Assembly (NCBI GenBank): GCA_031002005.1
Contig: CM061918.1
Coordinates: 39,188,947-39,252,946, forward strand
Direction: 5' to 3'
Origin: Vandiemenella viatica
Lineage: Eukaryota > Arthropoda > Insecta > Orthoptera > Morabidae
Length of the DNA: 64,000 nt
Shown here: positions 10,260 through 20,583 of the stretch, in pieces
Position numbering within the stretch: position 1 is the first letter of the stretch
How the letters are laid out: every line of letters begins with the position of its first letter
Notes under the pieces: model-generated
Told to the model about the DNA's origin: nothing
Seen by the model: only the letters and a program-made list of their open reading frames with translations
Database searches by the model: none
Position numbers and translations under genes: made by a program

Positions 10260-11228
10260 TTATATTTTATTTTTCCTACTTAAAGTATCTCAAAATATGT
10301 CTTATAATATTGATATCAACACCCAGTAATTATGTTATCGATTAGTATTAGTCCCCTCCCCCTTTTCAATACTATGAACTTTGCCAACCATGCCGCTCAA
10401 CCTCCATTCACCAGACAGCCTTCGGCGTGTATACATCATGCCATGCCTGGTGTCTCGCTCCTGGCAGGAATAAGGCTAACCACCAAAATAGTGTGTTTCT
10501 TATGTTCATCTCCGTTATGTTCATAATTCCCAGTTGCTTTCATCTGTGGTAAATGTTGGGTCGTATTTCCCTATCCTTCCTTAGTTATATATATATATAT
10601 ATATATATATATTGAACATTGGATAGGATAAAAAACCACCGCTTACCAAGGAAGGGGATTCCAGCGGCGTTGGTACACGAAAAAAACACGAACACACAAA
10701 GAATAAAATTTTCGAGCATGGCTCTTCCTCAGTAGAAGTGAGATGACTGCACGCAAGCGCTGCGTGCAACCATCTCACTTCTACTGAGGAAGAGCCATGC
10801 TCGAAAATTTTATTCTTTGTGTGTTCGTGTTTTTTTCGTGTACCAACGCCGCTGGAATCCCCTTCTTTGGTAAGCGGTGGATTTTTATCCTATCCAATGT
10901 TCAATAAATCCGCTTTTAGCGCCTTTGTTTTCTAACAATCTATATGTATATATATATATATATATATTTATAATGAGTGGGGAAATGCTAGAGTAAGACA
11001 CCAGGGAGGGAACGGCGTGCCCACACTGAAGGCTGTCTGATGAATGGAGGTTGCACGGCACGGCTGGCAAAGATCATAAAAAGTGGGGGGAGGCAAATAC
11101 TAGTTTAATAATGTTGAAGGTCTATTATCTTTGGTGATGTGGGAACATCAACATAATTACAATAATGACAATATAAAGATTATAAAACATATTTTAAGAA
11201 ACTTTAAGTAGGAAAAATAAAATATAAG
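10260..11228. repeat. Nested palindrome of PLE terminal repeats
   Basis: An inner inverted repeat (10612-10754 against 10761-10905, centred near 10757) is close to perfect over about 145 bp. Each arm carries CTGAGGA, a GAGC/GCTC stem and GAAAA, then ACACGAA, CGCTGGAATCCCCTT and a TTGGTAAGCGGTGG block. A looser outer inverted repeat (10260-10595 against 10960-11228) surrounds it, including CAGACAGCCTTC and TTTTCCTACTTAAAG on both sides. (TA)n runs lie between the layers. Confidence 0.85.
10784..10806 (+). ncRNA. Hammerhead-like core (candidate)
   Basis: CTGAGGA (10784-10790) fits the conserved hammerhead CUGANGA. A GAGC-CAT-GCTC stem-loop (10792-10802) and GAAA (10803-10806) follow. The same core is on the minus strand at 10732-10710 in the other arm. 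Hammerhead motifs in PLE terminal repeats are published knowledge. I could not close a convincing stem I or stem III here, so activity is doubtful. Confidence 0.35.
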
Positions 11229-11284
11229 AAATATTAAGTAGGGAGAAGAGGTGTGGACACAGTGGAAAAATGGAGGAGGAAGTG

Positions 11285-11650
11285 TTGTGAGTCTTTAATG
11301 TGGGAGAAAAGCTGGCTGACATTGTGTTGTAAATACCAAAGGCAGAGATACGTTTGGTTGGTGAGCCAAAAGCAGCAAATATGGGGCGTCTAGGGTTGCC
11401 TGGCTTATGGATTATGAAAGCAGGTATAGAGTAGAGTGCAAGGCATATTGAGAGTGAGGAATGAGATAGACTGAGGGGTAAGTCCTAATAGTGGTCCGTT
11501 GAACTGTATAATATCCTCTCTCCTCTTGTTAACTGTGGATGTGTAGTCACTGTTGAGTGACTGGTAGGTGCTATTATTAGACAACTGATGAAGGAGATTG
11601 ACCATGTAGACTCAATGACTCGACTGTCATTGAGATCTTATTTGCTGGAC
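11285..11650 (-). pseudogene. PLE reverse transcriptase N-terminal fragment
   Basis: The reverse complement reads INLLHQLSN (11600), YTSTVNKRREDIIQFNGPL, then after a frame change PAFIIHKPGNPRRPIFAAFG. The IHKPG...RPI block is a hallmark of PLE RTs near their fingers region. The fragment stops where the palindrome begins. Confidence 0.7.
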
Positions 11651-11659
11651 TCTGCTATT

Positions 11660-13020
11660 TACCCGAGAAAATTTTATGAAGTGGACAAGGTGGCCAAAGT
11701 AGAAAGAAATGAGGTGCTAGGAAGTCTTGGGGGGGGAAGGCAGTTGCATATCTAGGAAGCATTCCAGGGCATTAAGACCTTGACAGCATGGGATGTTCGT
11801 ATGCAGAATGTGTCCATTCCTATCTCCTATCCTCACTCTTTCTTCTTAACACGAACCAACGCATACCAAAGCTGATCTTTAAAAGAATGTGTAATATCTT
11901 TTAATTTTTGTTCATTTATTTCAATTTTTTAAAAATATTTCATGTTCTTTACATTTGTACAAAAACAAAAATGTAAAATATTTTCTGCTGAATCCTTCTG
12001 CCTGCCCATGACTTGTTTCCACGATACTGCTTCCAGTTTTGCTATACTCAGTTTTATGCTTAGCTCCCACTTCCTGTCTCTCACTAGACAATTATCTCTT
12101 AATTAGCTGCCAACCGCCACCATGTAGCTATCTCATTCTATTGTTGATGAAAGGCCATAAATGCAAAAATTTCATAACTTAATATGTGTACATATTTGTC
12201 CATGTTTCAGTGCTGTCCCACTTTAAACTCCTAGCCAGATGTTTAATTTGTCCCACTGTTAAACGCCTCTTGTTTCCATATACATATTTTTCTACCAACT
12301 GTATTATCAGCAACTGGTATTTGTTGCAACTGTTTTGCTTATGATGCTCTGAACAAAGTGTAATATTATCAGTAGCAGTTAGCAAGACGTTTTCCTACTG
12401 TGCATCGTCTTTTGCATTTCACAATTTTGTGAGAAACTTGATACTTTGCTTGAAAACATTTGCAGATTTTTTTTCATTGGTTTTGTTTTATGAATCTTGT
12501 TTAATTTTCTTTGAAATAATCCTTTATACTTACCAAGATATTCGTAATGCATTGTTTCAAGGTGCCATTTTAATTTGTCTGGTCTATTGCATACTATCTA
12601 CAGCCAAACACATTGATTTTTCCAAGCCATCTGCAAGACATAAATCGTAGTTATAAATCATATTTTCTTCTCTTGAGACCTATGCCTCTTGTTTCTGTTG
12701 CTTGTATTCCCGCCACATTCACTTGTATCAGGATCATTAACGCCATCGTTATCAGTTGGCTTTTCGGCTTCAGGTGACGTTTAAATTTGTGATCATTGCA
12801 ACAAGCTATTTTATAAAGTGTGCATTTGCAAACTGCAAGTTATGCAAACTGTCGTTGTCCAGCTTCCAGTAGATAGCTGTGAATGATTTGAAGTTATATA
12901 TTATAGTTCAGTGATATGTTATGAAAGCTTGTTTGAATGTATATATTTGTTGTTTGTATATATAGTGTTATGAAAATTACATTTCGGTTAAACTTTCCGT
13001 GCCTGACACTTTGGAAATCA
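11660..13020. other. No gene recognised
   Basis: AT-rich intron sequence. I see no exon, RNA or transposon domain that I can support. Confidence 0.4.
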
Positions 13021-13029
13021 CCAGCTTAC

Positions 13030-13480
13030 ATTAAGCAATGACAAGATGGAAAGAAGAAGCCAGAAATGAGTGGATTAAAGGATTTAAATTTTATGGAGAA
13101 TCAATGGGGATATAAAGTTAATTCGGGAGTGATTCCTTGAGGCAAGGTCTCCATTACTGATTGGTTCTTCAAGGCTAGTGTACAAGACAGAAGTAAACTT
13201 ATGGAGATCATTCAAGTATATGCCCCACTCTGTGTACAGAGAGTGAAAAGAAAGTTGAAGAGGGATTTCACAACCATCTAAACTGAAGTAAGGTGCTAGT
13301 AATGACAGATCTGAATCCCTATGTAGATCAATGCAAAAGGATTAGGGTAAGTAATAGAACCACAATAATGAAGGAAAGAATTTGCTGGAACTGTGTTGAA
13401 GGAATTCCTGGTATAAAAAAGAAGAAATTTATTAGATCACTTTATGAAGTTGCGAGGTCCTCCTTTCCGCTATTTTAAAC
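13030..13480 (+). pseudogene. LINE endonuclease relic (RTE-like)
   Basis: A broken frame reads LMEIIQVYAPLC near 13205 and VMTDLNPYVDQ near 13300, in the spacing of the IIQVYAP...GDLNA blocks of RTE-type endonucleases, followed by ERICWNCVEGI where the family has ERLL-FCEENGL. Several stops. Sister relics are at 25270-25720, 30200-30600 and 46320-46480. Confidence 0.5.
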
Positions 13481-13489
13481 TGCGATAAG

Positions 13490-14285
13490 AAAGATTGATA
13501 GCCCGTATTACTGGCACTTGGCCCTAATATGCCTTTTTACGGTAGTTGCTATCACCTCGCCGATTGTATTAATATAAAGTAACTTTTATTACTAAACACT
13601 CAATCATCTTTCAATTTGCGCAACGGATATTCTATTGCTATGTAAATCACTTTCACCACACTTTTACTATAATTCACAATTTATTACACTCCAAAATTCC
13701 CACAAGATACAATGCTTTCACTGAAACAATATTCTGTACATATTTGCCTCACGCTAGCCGAAATCAGTTTCTCCACATGTCTGCCCTATGCTAGCCACAA
13801 ACAGTCTCTCCCGCCATATTGGCTTGTTCCTTCTGCGCCAACACAACCATACAGTACTGCCAACTCTCGCAACATGAAATTACTAAACTAACTTATAATT
13901 ACCCCGTTCTACACAGACTACTATGCTGGAAGACCTATTTATAAACAATTTATAATATAATACTATAACGCAGTAATGACTGGTGAGTGGGAACCTCACA
14001 AAGTGAAGATTACTCAAGGGCATCTGTGGTAATTTTAAGGTCTGTCATTTAGAAGCACCTTGATTTGATTCCTGAACACCCTTCTGTGTATTGGCAATTT
14101 CCTGAAAATACTCTAGTTAAATACCTTGGATGTTCATTCTTGATGGCTCTTGTCCTCAGTATGTTTCAAGCTCTAATAATAATAATTATTATTATTAATT
14201 TAATTGAAATGGAGCTAACACTCCAGTGGCAATCCCCCAGTTATCCATTTACACCTTTTTATGTACTTTTTTATATATATATATA
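13490..14285. other. No gene recognised
   Basis: The part at 13520-13930 has the look of an interspersed repeat end (CCGCCATATTGG, many short A/T blocks), but I found no partner in the window. The rest is AT-rich intron. Confidence 0.3.
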
Positions 14286-14286
14286 A

Positions 14287-15165
14287 CTAGCTGTTGCCCA
14301 CGACTTCATTCATGTGTGTAAAGAATTTGGATTGCCAGCTACTGACATGTAACCACCATAGTGCACGATAGGAGACTCGAGTTTAATACCAGACACAAAC
14401 ATCAGTGATCTGTGGTGGGTATTTATGGCTGCCAAATGAAATATAGGGACACACATGTCTTTGGTCAAAATATGAACAAGTCGCAGGTCGACCACTTTCA
14501 ACCGCCATATCTCCCACACGCCCATAACTGCCGACATCTAACCACCATAGTGCACGATAGTAGACACGATACCACTACCACACACAAACACCAAAGGTCT
14601 ATGCTGTGTAGTTGTGGCAGCAAAGTGACACATACGGAGACACATGTCTCTGGTCGAAATACGAAAATATCCTTGATCGGCCACTTTCAACCACCATATC
14701 TTCCACACTTGCACAGTTAGCGAAATTCGGCCAACGTTGTGATCGATGGGTGACTCTGTGCTACTACCAGACACAAACACCAGTGATCTGCGCTAGATAG
14801 TTTTTGCTGGATAGTGATACACCATGGCACATACATCTTTGGCAGAAATATGAAAGTGCCGCAGGTTGACCACTTTCAACTACCATATCTCCCACACCTC
14901 CATAGCTACTGACATCTAACCATAGTGCACAACGGGAGATTCGATACTATTACCACACACAAACATCAATGGTCTATCCTATGTAGTTGTGGCAGGAAAG
15001 AGAAGTATAAGGATACACAAAATATGAAAATGCCCTGCATCGACCACTTTTAACTATCACATCTCTCACATCCCCACAGCTATCAGCATTCAGCCAACGT
15101 TGTGCACGACAGGAAACTCCATGCTACTTCCACACACAAACACCAGTTATCTGTGCTTCGTAGTG
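14287..15165. repeat. Degenerate tandem array, unit about 176-191 bp
   Basis: Five units start near 14336, 14527, 14716, 14902 and 15078. Each carries an ACACAAACA block, a CCACTTTCAAC-CCATATCTCCCACAC block and a GTGCACGA-like block. Units 1, 2 and 4 share GACATCTAACC; units 3 and 5 share TTCGGCCAACGTTGTG or close to it. The array begins next to CTAGCTGTTGCCCACGACTTC, a motif found at one end of many insect retroposons, and is cut off by a PLE end at about 15175. Confidence 0.8.
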
Positions 15166-15174
15166 GTGGCTGAA

Positions 15175-16255
15175 AAATGTAATATAGGGAAATATGACCC
15201 AACACTTACCACAGATGAAGGCGGCTGGGACAATGAACAAAAAACAAACACAAGAGAAGCGCAATATTTCGGCCTACAGCAGCCTTAAACGTGCAGAAGG
15301 TGAAGCACCAGGCAGCGTCACATGTGTACACATAGACGGTCGACTGGTGAATGGCGTCTCAAGTGCGGATGGTAGATTAGGTGGAAAAGGGGGGGGGGGA
15401 GTAAGCTCAAATATTGGATCGATACTGATGACGATATGTTATTATTGAAAGAGGTGAATAATAACTGGGTGGGGAGATATATATATATATAACTATAAGT
15501 GAAAAGTAAAATAAATGTAAATAGCATGGATAATAGTAAATACAGATATACAAAAAATGTAAATGGTATAGATAATAAGTGCTGGGTCTGGTGGGCAGAG
15601 TTTATTGGAGATTGAGGCCAGGAGGATGTCTGGTGTCAAGGATATTCTGGTAGGCTAGTTCCCATCTATGAAGTTCAGAGGGGGTCGTGTTGTTTGGGAA
15701 AACTCTGATTGCCCTAACGGAAAAACAGATGTTCAAATTATTGATTTTGTGGGAACTGGCATGTTTTGCAACTGGATGGGCCTCATTGTTAGTATAAACT
15801 GTCTGCCTGTGGCCATTCATTCTGATAGCTAGGGGATTGGTTGTGAGGCCTATATATGAACTGGAGCAATGGAGTTATGTCAGTTGGTATATGAGGTGTG
15901 TTGTCATGCAAGTAGCATGACCAATGATAGGGAATGTTTCACCTGTGGTAGGATTGGAGTAAGTGATAGTTGCTGGGTGTATGCTGCATGTTTTACAATG
16001 GGGTCTATTGCACGGGAATGAACCCTGTGGCAGTCTGGGCTAATCTACCATCCGCGCCTGAGACACCATTCATCAGTCGACTGTCTGTGTGTACACATGT
16101 GACGCCGCCTGGTACTTCACCTTCTGCACGTTTAAGGCTGCTGTAGGCCGAAATATTGCGCTTCTCTTGTGTTTGTTTTTTGTTCGTTGTCCCAGCCGCC
16201 TTCATCTGTGGTAAGTGTTGGGTCATATTTCCCTATCCTTCCTTAGTTTTATTGT
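15175..16255 (-). mobile_element. 5'-truncated PLE with inverted terminal repeats
   Basis: The minus strand carries a GIY-YIG domain piece (16030-15602) that reads RMNGHRQTVYTNNE and RWELAYQNILDTRHPPG and ends in TAA at about 15602. One stop interrupts IYQLT. Downstream lies a terminal repeat (15480-15175). The 5' side is truncated at about 16035 and joined to a second terminal repeat in the opposite orientation (16040-16255). This structure, a truncated body with inverted ends, is typical of PLEs. Both ends carry the AGGCTGCTGTAGGCCGAAAT block. Confidence 0.85.
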
Positions 16256-16269
16256 CTTAAAGCTTTTTC

Positions 16270-16995
16270 CTGCTCATTGTTATTATATATTTATAATATT
16301 GGAATTTTAAATTCCTCCCCCATTTACTATTCTGATTTACAAATTTTAATTTTAAATTCCTTAAGTGTTTTTGGAAAATTATTCATCACTTCACTTGGTA
16401 ATTTGGTCCAATCCCTGACACCCTTACCAACAAAAGAAAATTTTCCCACTCCCTTAAGCATGAAATCAAGTGCAAGTTGGTGGTCATGGCCTTTCCCCTT
16501 CCATGCACTGTTCCTAATTCTTTGACCAATATCCCTCCAAGCTCCATCACCTACATATGCCCTGTACATTCCCACCATTTTCTTCAACCTCCTTACCTCC
16601 AGCAAGTCCCAAACTAGTTCCCTTATCATATCAGTTACTGACTGGATCCTGCGATGATTTCCACAAACAAATCTAGCTGCTCTTCTTTGCACACCTTCCA
16701 AAACTTCTCCTACCACCTGCCCTGTGTGCTATACCCAGTTGAGTTTGTTATCAAATGTTATGCCAAGATATTTACAGTTCAAGCTTTCAACTAGCAATTC
16801 TGACCCCCACCCTATAATCGTAATTAACCTTTTGTTTTTTATCTGTGTACCTAATAAGCTGACTTTTCTTGGCATTTATCTTCATCCCATGTTGACCTAC
16901 ACATTTAGATATTCTGTCCAGGTCACCCTATAGCTGTTCACAGTCTTCACCTGTTTTGGTCCTATTGTATACCATTATATCATCTGTAAAATACC
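16270..16995 (-). pseudogene. CR1-like LINE RT, 3' part
   Basis: The reverse complement gives the RT active site as DDIMVYNRTKTG (about 16975), then GMKINAKKSQL, a break, and an open 129-codon frame (16716-16327) with VQRRAARFVCGNHRR and MNNFPKTLKEFK. The same tail is found at 47905-48200 and 58594-59061. Upstream (5') sequence is missing or decayed. It lacks the GCCACCGGAG 3' UTR seen in the other copies. Confidence 0.75.
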
Positions 16996-18029
16996 TGTAA
17001 CCCATCAACACAGTCATTCATTAGAATTATGAACAGCAATGATCTTATCATTGATGAGCTTAAAAGTTTAACTTTTTCCACTCTTGACACCTGTACAAAA
17101 AAGAATGCAGTATTTTCTCTATGTAATATAATTTTGTTTTTTGTTGTCCATGTCAATTCAATCAAGCCATGACACCCACCGACTCAGATTTTGATGAAAC
17201 ATGGTAAGTTTAGTCTTTCTATGCAGAAAAGTTAGCACATCAAATTTTTCTTCTCAATCTGGTTTAGTTTTCATTTTACAGCCAATTGAAATTTTGAATA
17301 TTTGATACATTCCTAATTCTGACGATTCTGGTCTTTGATTAAAAATAATTTATTTTTATGAAAATTTACAGAAAGCATGAGGATTGTATAAAAAAAATAT
17401 GAAAAATCCAAGAAATATTTTAAATGTATATAAAAAATAATTTTGATGATTTTTTCTGAAAGTGTGTAATACGTTAAAGTCAATATCAACAAAAGGGAAT
17501 ATAATGATTAAAAAAAATTATTTTTTCCTAATGATCTTAGAAGTGTGTTTTGTCATTAAAAAATATAAAATAATGGCTTTTTCATTTCTTTAAATATACT
17601 TTTAAAATTAAATAATATATTTTATATATATTTTTTTTTTTAAAAAAAAATTTAACTATCCAATTTGTTTACATAGCTATATATTATTTGCTGGAAAAAA
17701 GAGCTGTAAAAATAATTTTTAATGTGTTATTTTACTAAACATTGAGCATCTATCTGATCAGCTTGTTATTTCTATTATTTACAAGATTTTTTTTTGATTT
17801 TTTTCTGTGAAATATTGATTCAACCTTCATTTTTTTCCATTTCTTTTATGTAGTATGGTGATTAATATTTTATTACTCTTTATAGATTCAAGTTTATGTG
17901 GATTTGACCAATAGAAAATGCTTATATAAATATAATACATATTATTAAAGAAAAAATTAACTAAAAAAAGACCATAACAGAAATTTTTGGCTATTAATTT
18001 CCATTGGATGTTTTCCTAGATATAGTACT

Positions 18030-18360
18030 ATTTCAGTTCTTTAATCTGACTCATTCTGTCTTGGATCATCCTCATACAGTCTGTAGGGAATTTATAGACT
18101 TTTCCATTTGTTGTTGCTGGAGGGTCTGTAACAGCAAGCAGATGTGGAATTAGCACAGGGCAGATATCTTCTCACTTTGGTGAATAAAATGATGATGAGG
18201 GTCTTTGGGGATGCAAAAATGTAATTGCAGCATCCCCTTCCTCATTGATGTTTGTAACAATCCCAAAATACCAAAAATTATCATACATGCAAGCAACATA
18301 GCATGCGATGTATAGCTCATTTACTGTCACATATGTTGTGCATTTGTGTTTCAATTTGTA
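18030..18360 (-). pseudogene. Coding relic inside the inverted-repeat element
   Basis: The minus strand reads ACYVACMYDNFWYFGIVTNI, then AAITFLHPQRPSSSFYSPK, a stop, and EDICPVLIPHLLAVTDPP. The pattern (Y-x-x-x-WYxGIV, then a MHP-x-GP-x-x-SF-like block, then DDIC...DPPTTT) is one I know from uncharacterised proteins linked to DNA transposons. The exact family name is uncertain. It ends in about 60 more degraded codons. Confidence 0.45.
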
Positions 18361-18392
18361 ACAATTGAAAGGAAATAAATGTCGCTAGGCAA

Positions 18393-18660
18393 TATTTACA
18401 TGGAAAAGAAACTGAAAATACATCCAGCACTCACCAAAGTTGAAGGGAGAAGGGCAGCAGCTGGGATGTGACCACATCTTTCCCCCTGCCATATGTCTCG
18501 CCTCACATAATTAAGACTCATGTTGAAATATTGTTTTTTCTCTGGTGTGTGTGTGTGTGTTTTTTTTTTTTTTTTCCTCCTGTGTTGCTGCTGCCCTCCT
18601 CCCTTCAACTTTGGTGAGTGCTGGGTGTATTTTCCCTTTCTTTTCCATGTAAAATATTAC
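18393..18660. repeat. Palindromic PLE terminal repeat
   Basis: The left arm (18393-18459) is the reverse complement of the right arm (18592-18654), around the CACCAAAGTTGAAGGGAG / CTCCCTTCAACTTTGGTG core. The middle holds the ATAATTAAGAC...GTTGAAATATTG block and runs of GT and T. No body of the element is present. Confidence 0.75.
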
Positions 18661-18979
18661 TTGGAATTTTTTCATGTTTTTTTTTCTTTCTGGAATCCTC
18701 ATGCTTTCATTAATATTACTGTAAATTTTCATAAAAATTGACTAAAAAATAAATGAAATATAAATTATTTTCAGTCAAAGTTCAGAATCGTCAAAATTTC
18801 GAAAATAGCAAACATTCAAAATTTCGATTGGCTGTATAATGAAAACTAAACCAAAATGAGAACCATAACTTGAGGTGGATACTTTTGTATATAAGAGGAC
18901 TAAACTTGCCAAGTTTCATAAAAATCCGTGTCGGAGGGTGTCAAAATGTCATTTTTTTGGCTGAATTCACGTGGAATGA

Positions 18980-19582
18980 TCCTGTATTATTTGTTTCCTA
19001 TTATTGAACACAACAAAAATTCTGCAAATTTTAATTGTTTTACTGTGACGGATGTATATTTTTTTCAGGTATGTGAGGCCTAACCTCGTGAACGTGGAAA
19101 GTCGCTCCCAAATTCCCGCCACTGAACCGCCTCGACCACAGTATGTGAACTGTTTGTAAAACTGAACATTCCCTTTCTTTGTGTCAGAATATCTTATTAT
19201 TAAAAGTCATCTACAAATATAAGACAACTGTCTTGAATAATATTGAACATTTTGGGTTAGGACTTAAGGTTATCCACTTATTGCCTTTCAACTTATTTCA
19301 GGCTTTTATTACCTGAAAAAGTTTTGGACGGATTGACTTAATGATTTCAGAAGGTAATTTAAAAGAGTGGTCCCAACAATATTTCAGAGTTAGATATTTT
19401 CTTTCTGATAACCTTCATACAGTAGTTTGGGTCAAAAGGTTGAAAATTCTGCAACTTTTAATTTAATTAAAATAATCAGTGATCATTTTTGCAGAAGAAA
19501 AACTTAATAGTCAAGACTGGAATAAAATAATGTAAGGGACTAACTGCATACCGGGGTTGCTATGTCAGCTTATCACCTTAAC
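18980..19582 (+). repeat. Intragenic duplicated unit 2 (left part)
   Basis: Homologous to unit 1 and unit 3, with the same acceptor tract, the same donor, and the GTCCCAACAATATTTCAGAGT block at 19372. A remnant of the large exon (GCAGAAGAAAAACTT...GACTGGAATAAAATAATG) is at 19480-19545. A mariner-like element then cuts it; a stretch at 25080-25250 looks like its continuation. Confidence 0.65.
19069..19140 (+). CDS. Host gene, exon 2 of those visible
   Basis: A 72-bp exon between TTTTTTTCAG and GTATGTGAA, with the same split-codon phase at both ends as exon 1. It encodes YVRPNLVNVESRSQIPATEP and RPQ, clearly paralogous to the start of exon 1 but without the lysine-proline repeats. The spliced joint with exon 1 makes CCG (Pro), and with exon 4 makes CAG (Gln), so the frame stays open. 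Confidence 0.65.
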
Positions 19583-19584
19583 TA

Positions 19585-20552
19585 CAGGGTGGCGCAAAAA
19601 GAACGCATGGATTTGATTTGAGTAGTATAAGTGGTGGAAGTGGAATGTAGGGATGGTGATCTGTTGTTTTGTAGGTTAGATCAACCAGTTTCAGTAGCAG
19701 TGGCACAGTGGTCCATGTAGCATCGCATTACGCTGTTGAACATTTTTTTCGAAAGTAATGAATCTGTTATCACAGTTCAGCGTCTTTTCCGAACACAGTT
19801 CAATGTTCTGCGAAATGGTTTGGTTCCCTGATCGCAACACAATAATTCGTTGGGTTAACTCTGTTCAGAAAACTGGAAGTGTCAGGAAGCAGAAGTCATC
19901 CGCGTATGGCGCGAACCCCACAAAATTTCAACAGAGTAAGAGCGTCTGTTCTTCAAAGTCCTCGCTGCTCCACTAAGCAGTATGCTCCAACTCTGGGTTT
20001 GTCTCGTCTATCACTGCAGCGCATCCTGAAGGATGGGTTACAATTTCATCCTTACAAAATTATGATTGTGCAGAAGATTCATGAATGTGATCATGAGCAA
20101 TGGAGACTTTTGTGAGAGAATGCTTGATGTTCTTGCTAAAGATTGTGTTTTGTTTATGATGAGCGATGTAACTTACTTCCATTTAGACGGTTATGTAAAC
20201 AAAGAAAACTGTTGGCTATTGGACAGCAGACAACCCACAAGGACTGCATCAATCACCACTGCACAGTTCAAAAGTGATCGTTTGGTGTGGAGTTTCAAAA
20301 GTGGGAATCATTGGGCCTTATTTTTTTTGTTTTGAAGAGGGTGGTGTTAGTGTAACAGTGAATTCTGCAATGCTACGCAATTTTTTGTGGCCAAAACTTG
20401 ACACTTTAGGGATCAGCATGGCAGAGATGTGGTTTCAACAGGATGCAACCACCGCCCACACGACGAATGATTCCATGGCAGTTGTCCGAGAAATAAATAA
20501 AACTGTCTATAACCAGGAGGATACTTTAATGCATTTCATTTGAAAACACTTT
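19585..20552 (+). mobile_element. Mariner-like transposon, 3' end lost
   Basis: It starts at CAGGGTGGCGCAAAAAGAAC directly after a TA, as IS630/Tc1/mariner ends do. A broken transposase frame follows with VPDRNTIIRWVNSVQKTGSV (19830), SDVTYFHLDGYVNKENCW (20170), VWCGVSKVGIIGPYFF (20280) and EMWFQQDATTAHT (20430). The first two catalytic aspartates of a DD(E/D) transposase are thus visible. The third lay in the part that is missing: a LINE is inserted at 20553 and no transposase sequence resumes after it. At least three frame breaks. Confidence 0.75.
20543..20552 (+). repeat. Target-site duplication, left copy
   Basis: AAAACACTTT, repeated at 24554-24563 on the other side of the I-like LINE. 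Confidence 0.75.
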
Positions 20553-20583
20553 AGACCTTTACACCAGCCTGTGCTAAGAGGAT

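Larger units (their letters stand above)
17145..18982. mobile_element. Element with about 200-bp inverted terminal repeats
   Basis: The left arm (about 17145-17350) matches the right arm (about 18770-18982) in inverse orientation: TTTAGTTTTCAT-TACAGCCAAT, GAAATTTTGAAT, GACACCC and GACTC/GACAC...TTATGAAAC all recur in order. Between the arms is AT-rich DNA, a minus-strand coding relic (18360-18030) and a later PLE end (18393-18660). It looks like a DNA transposon; the superfamily is not clear to me. Confidence 0.7.

Noticed and set aside
13520..13930. Possible LTR
   Set aside because: No TG...CA ends, primer-binding site, partner LTR or gag-pol in the window.
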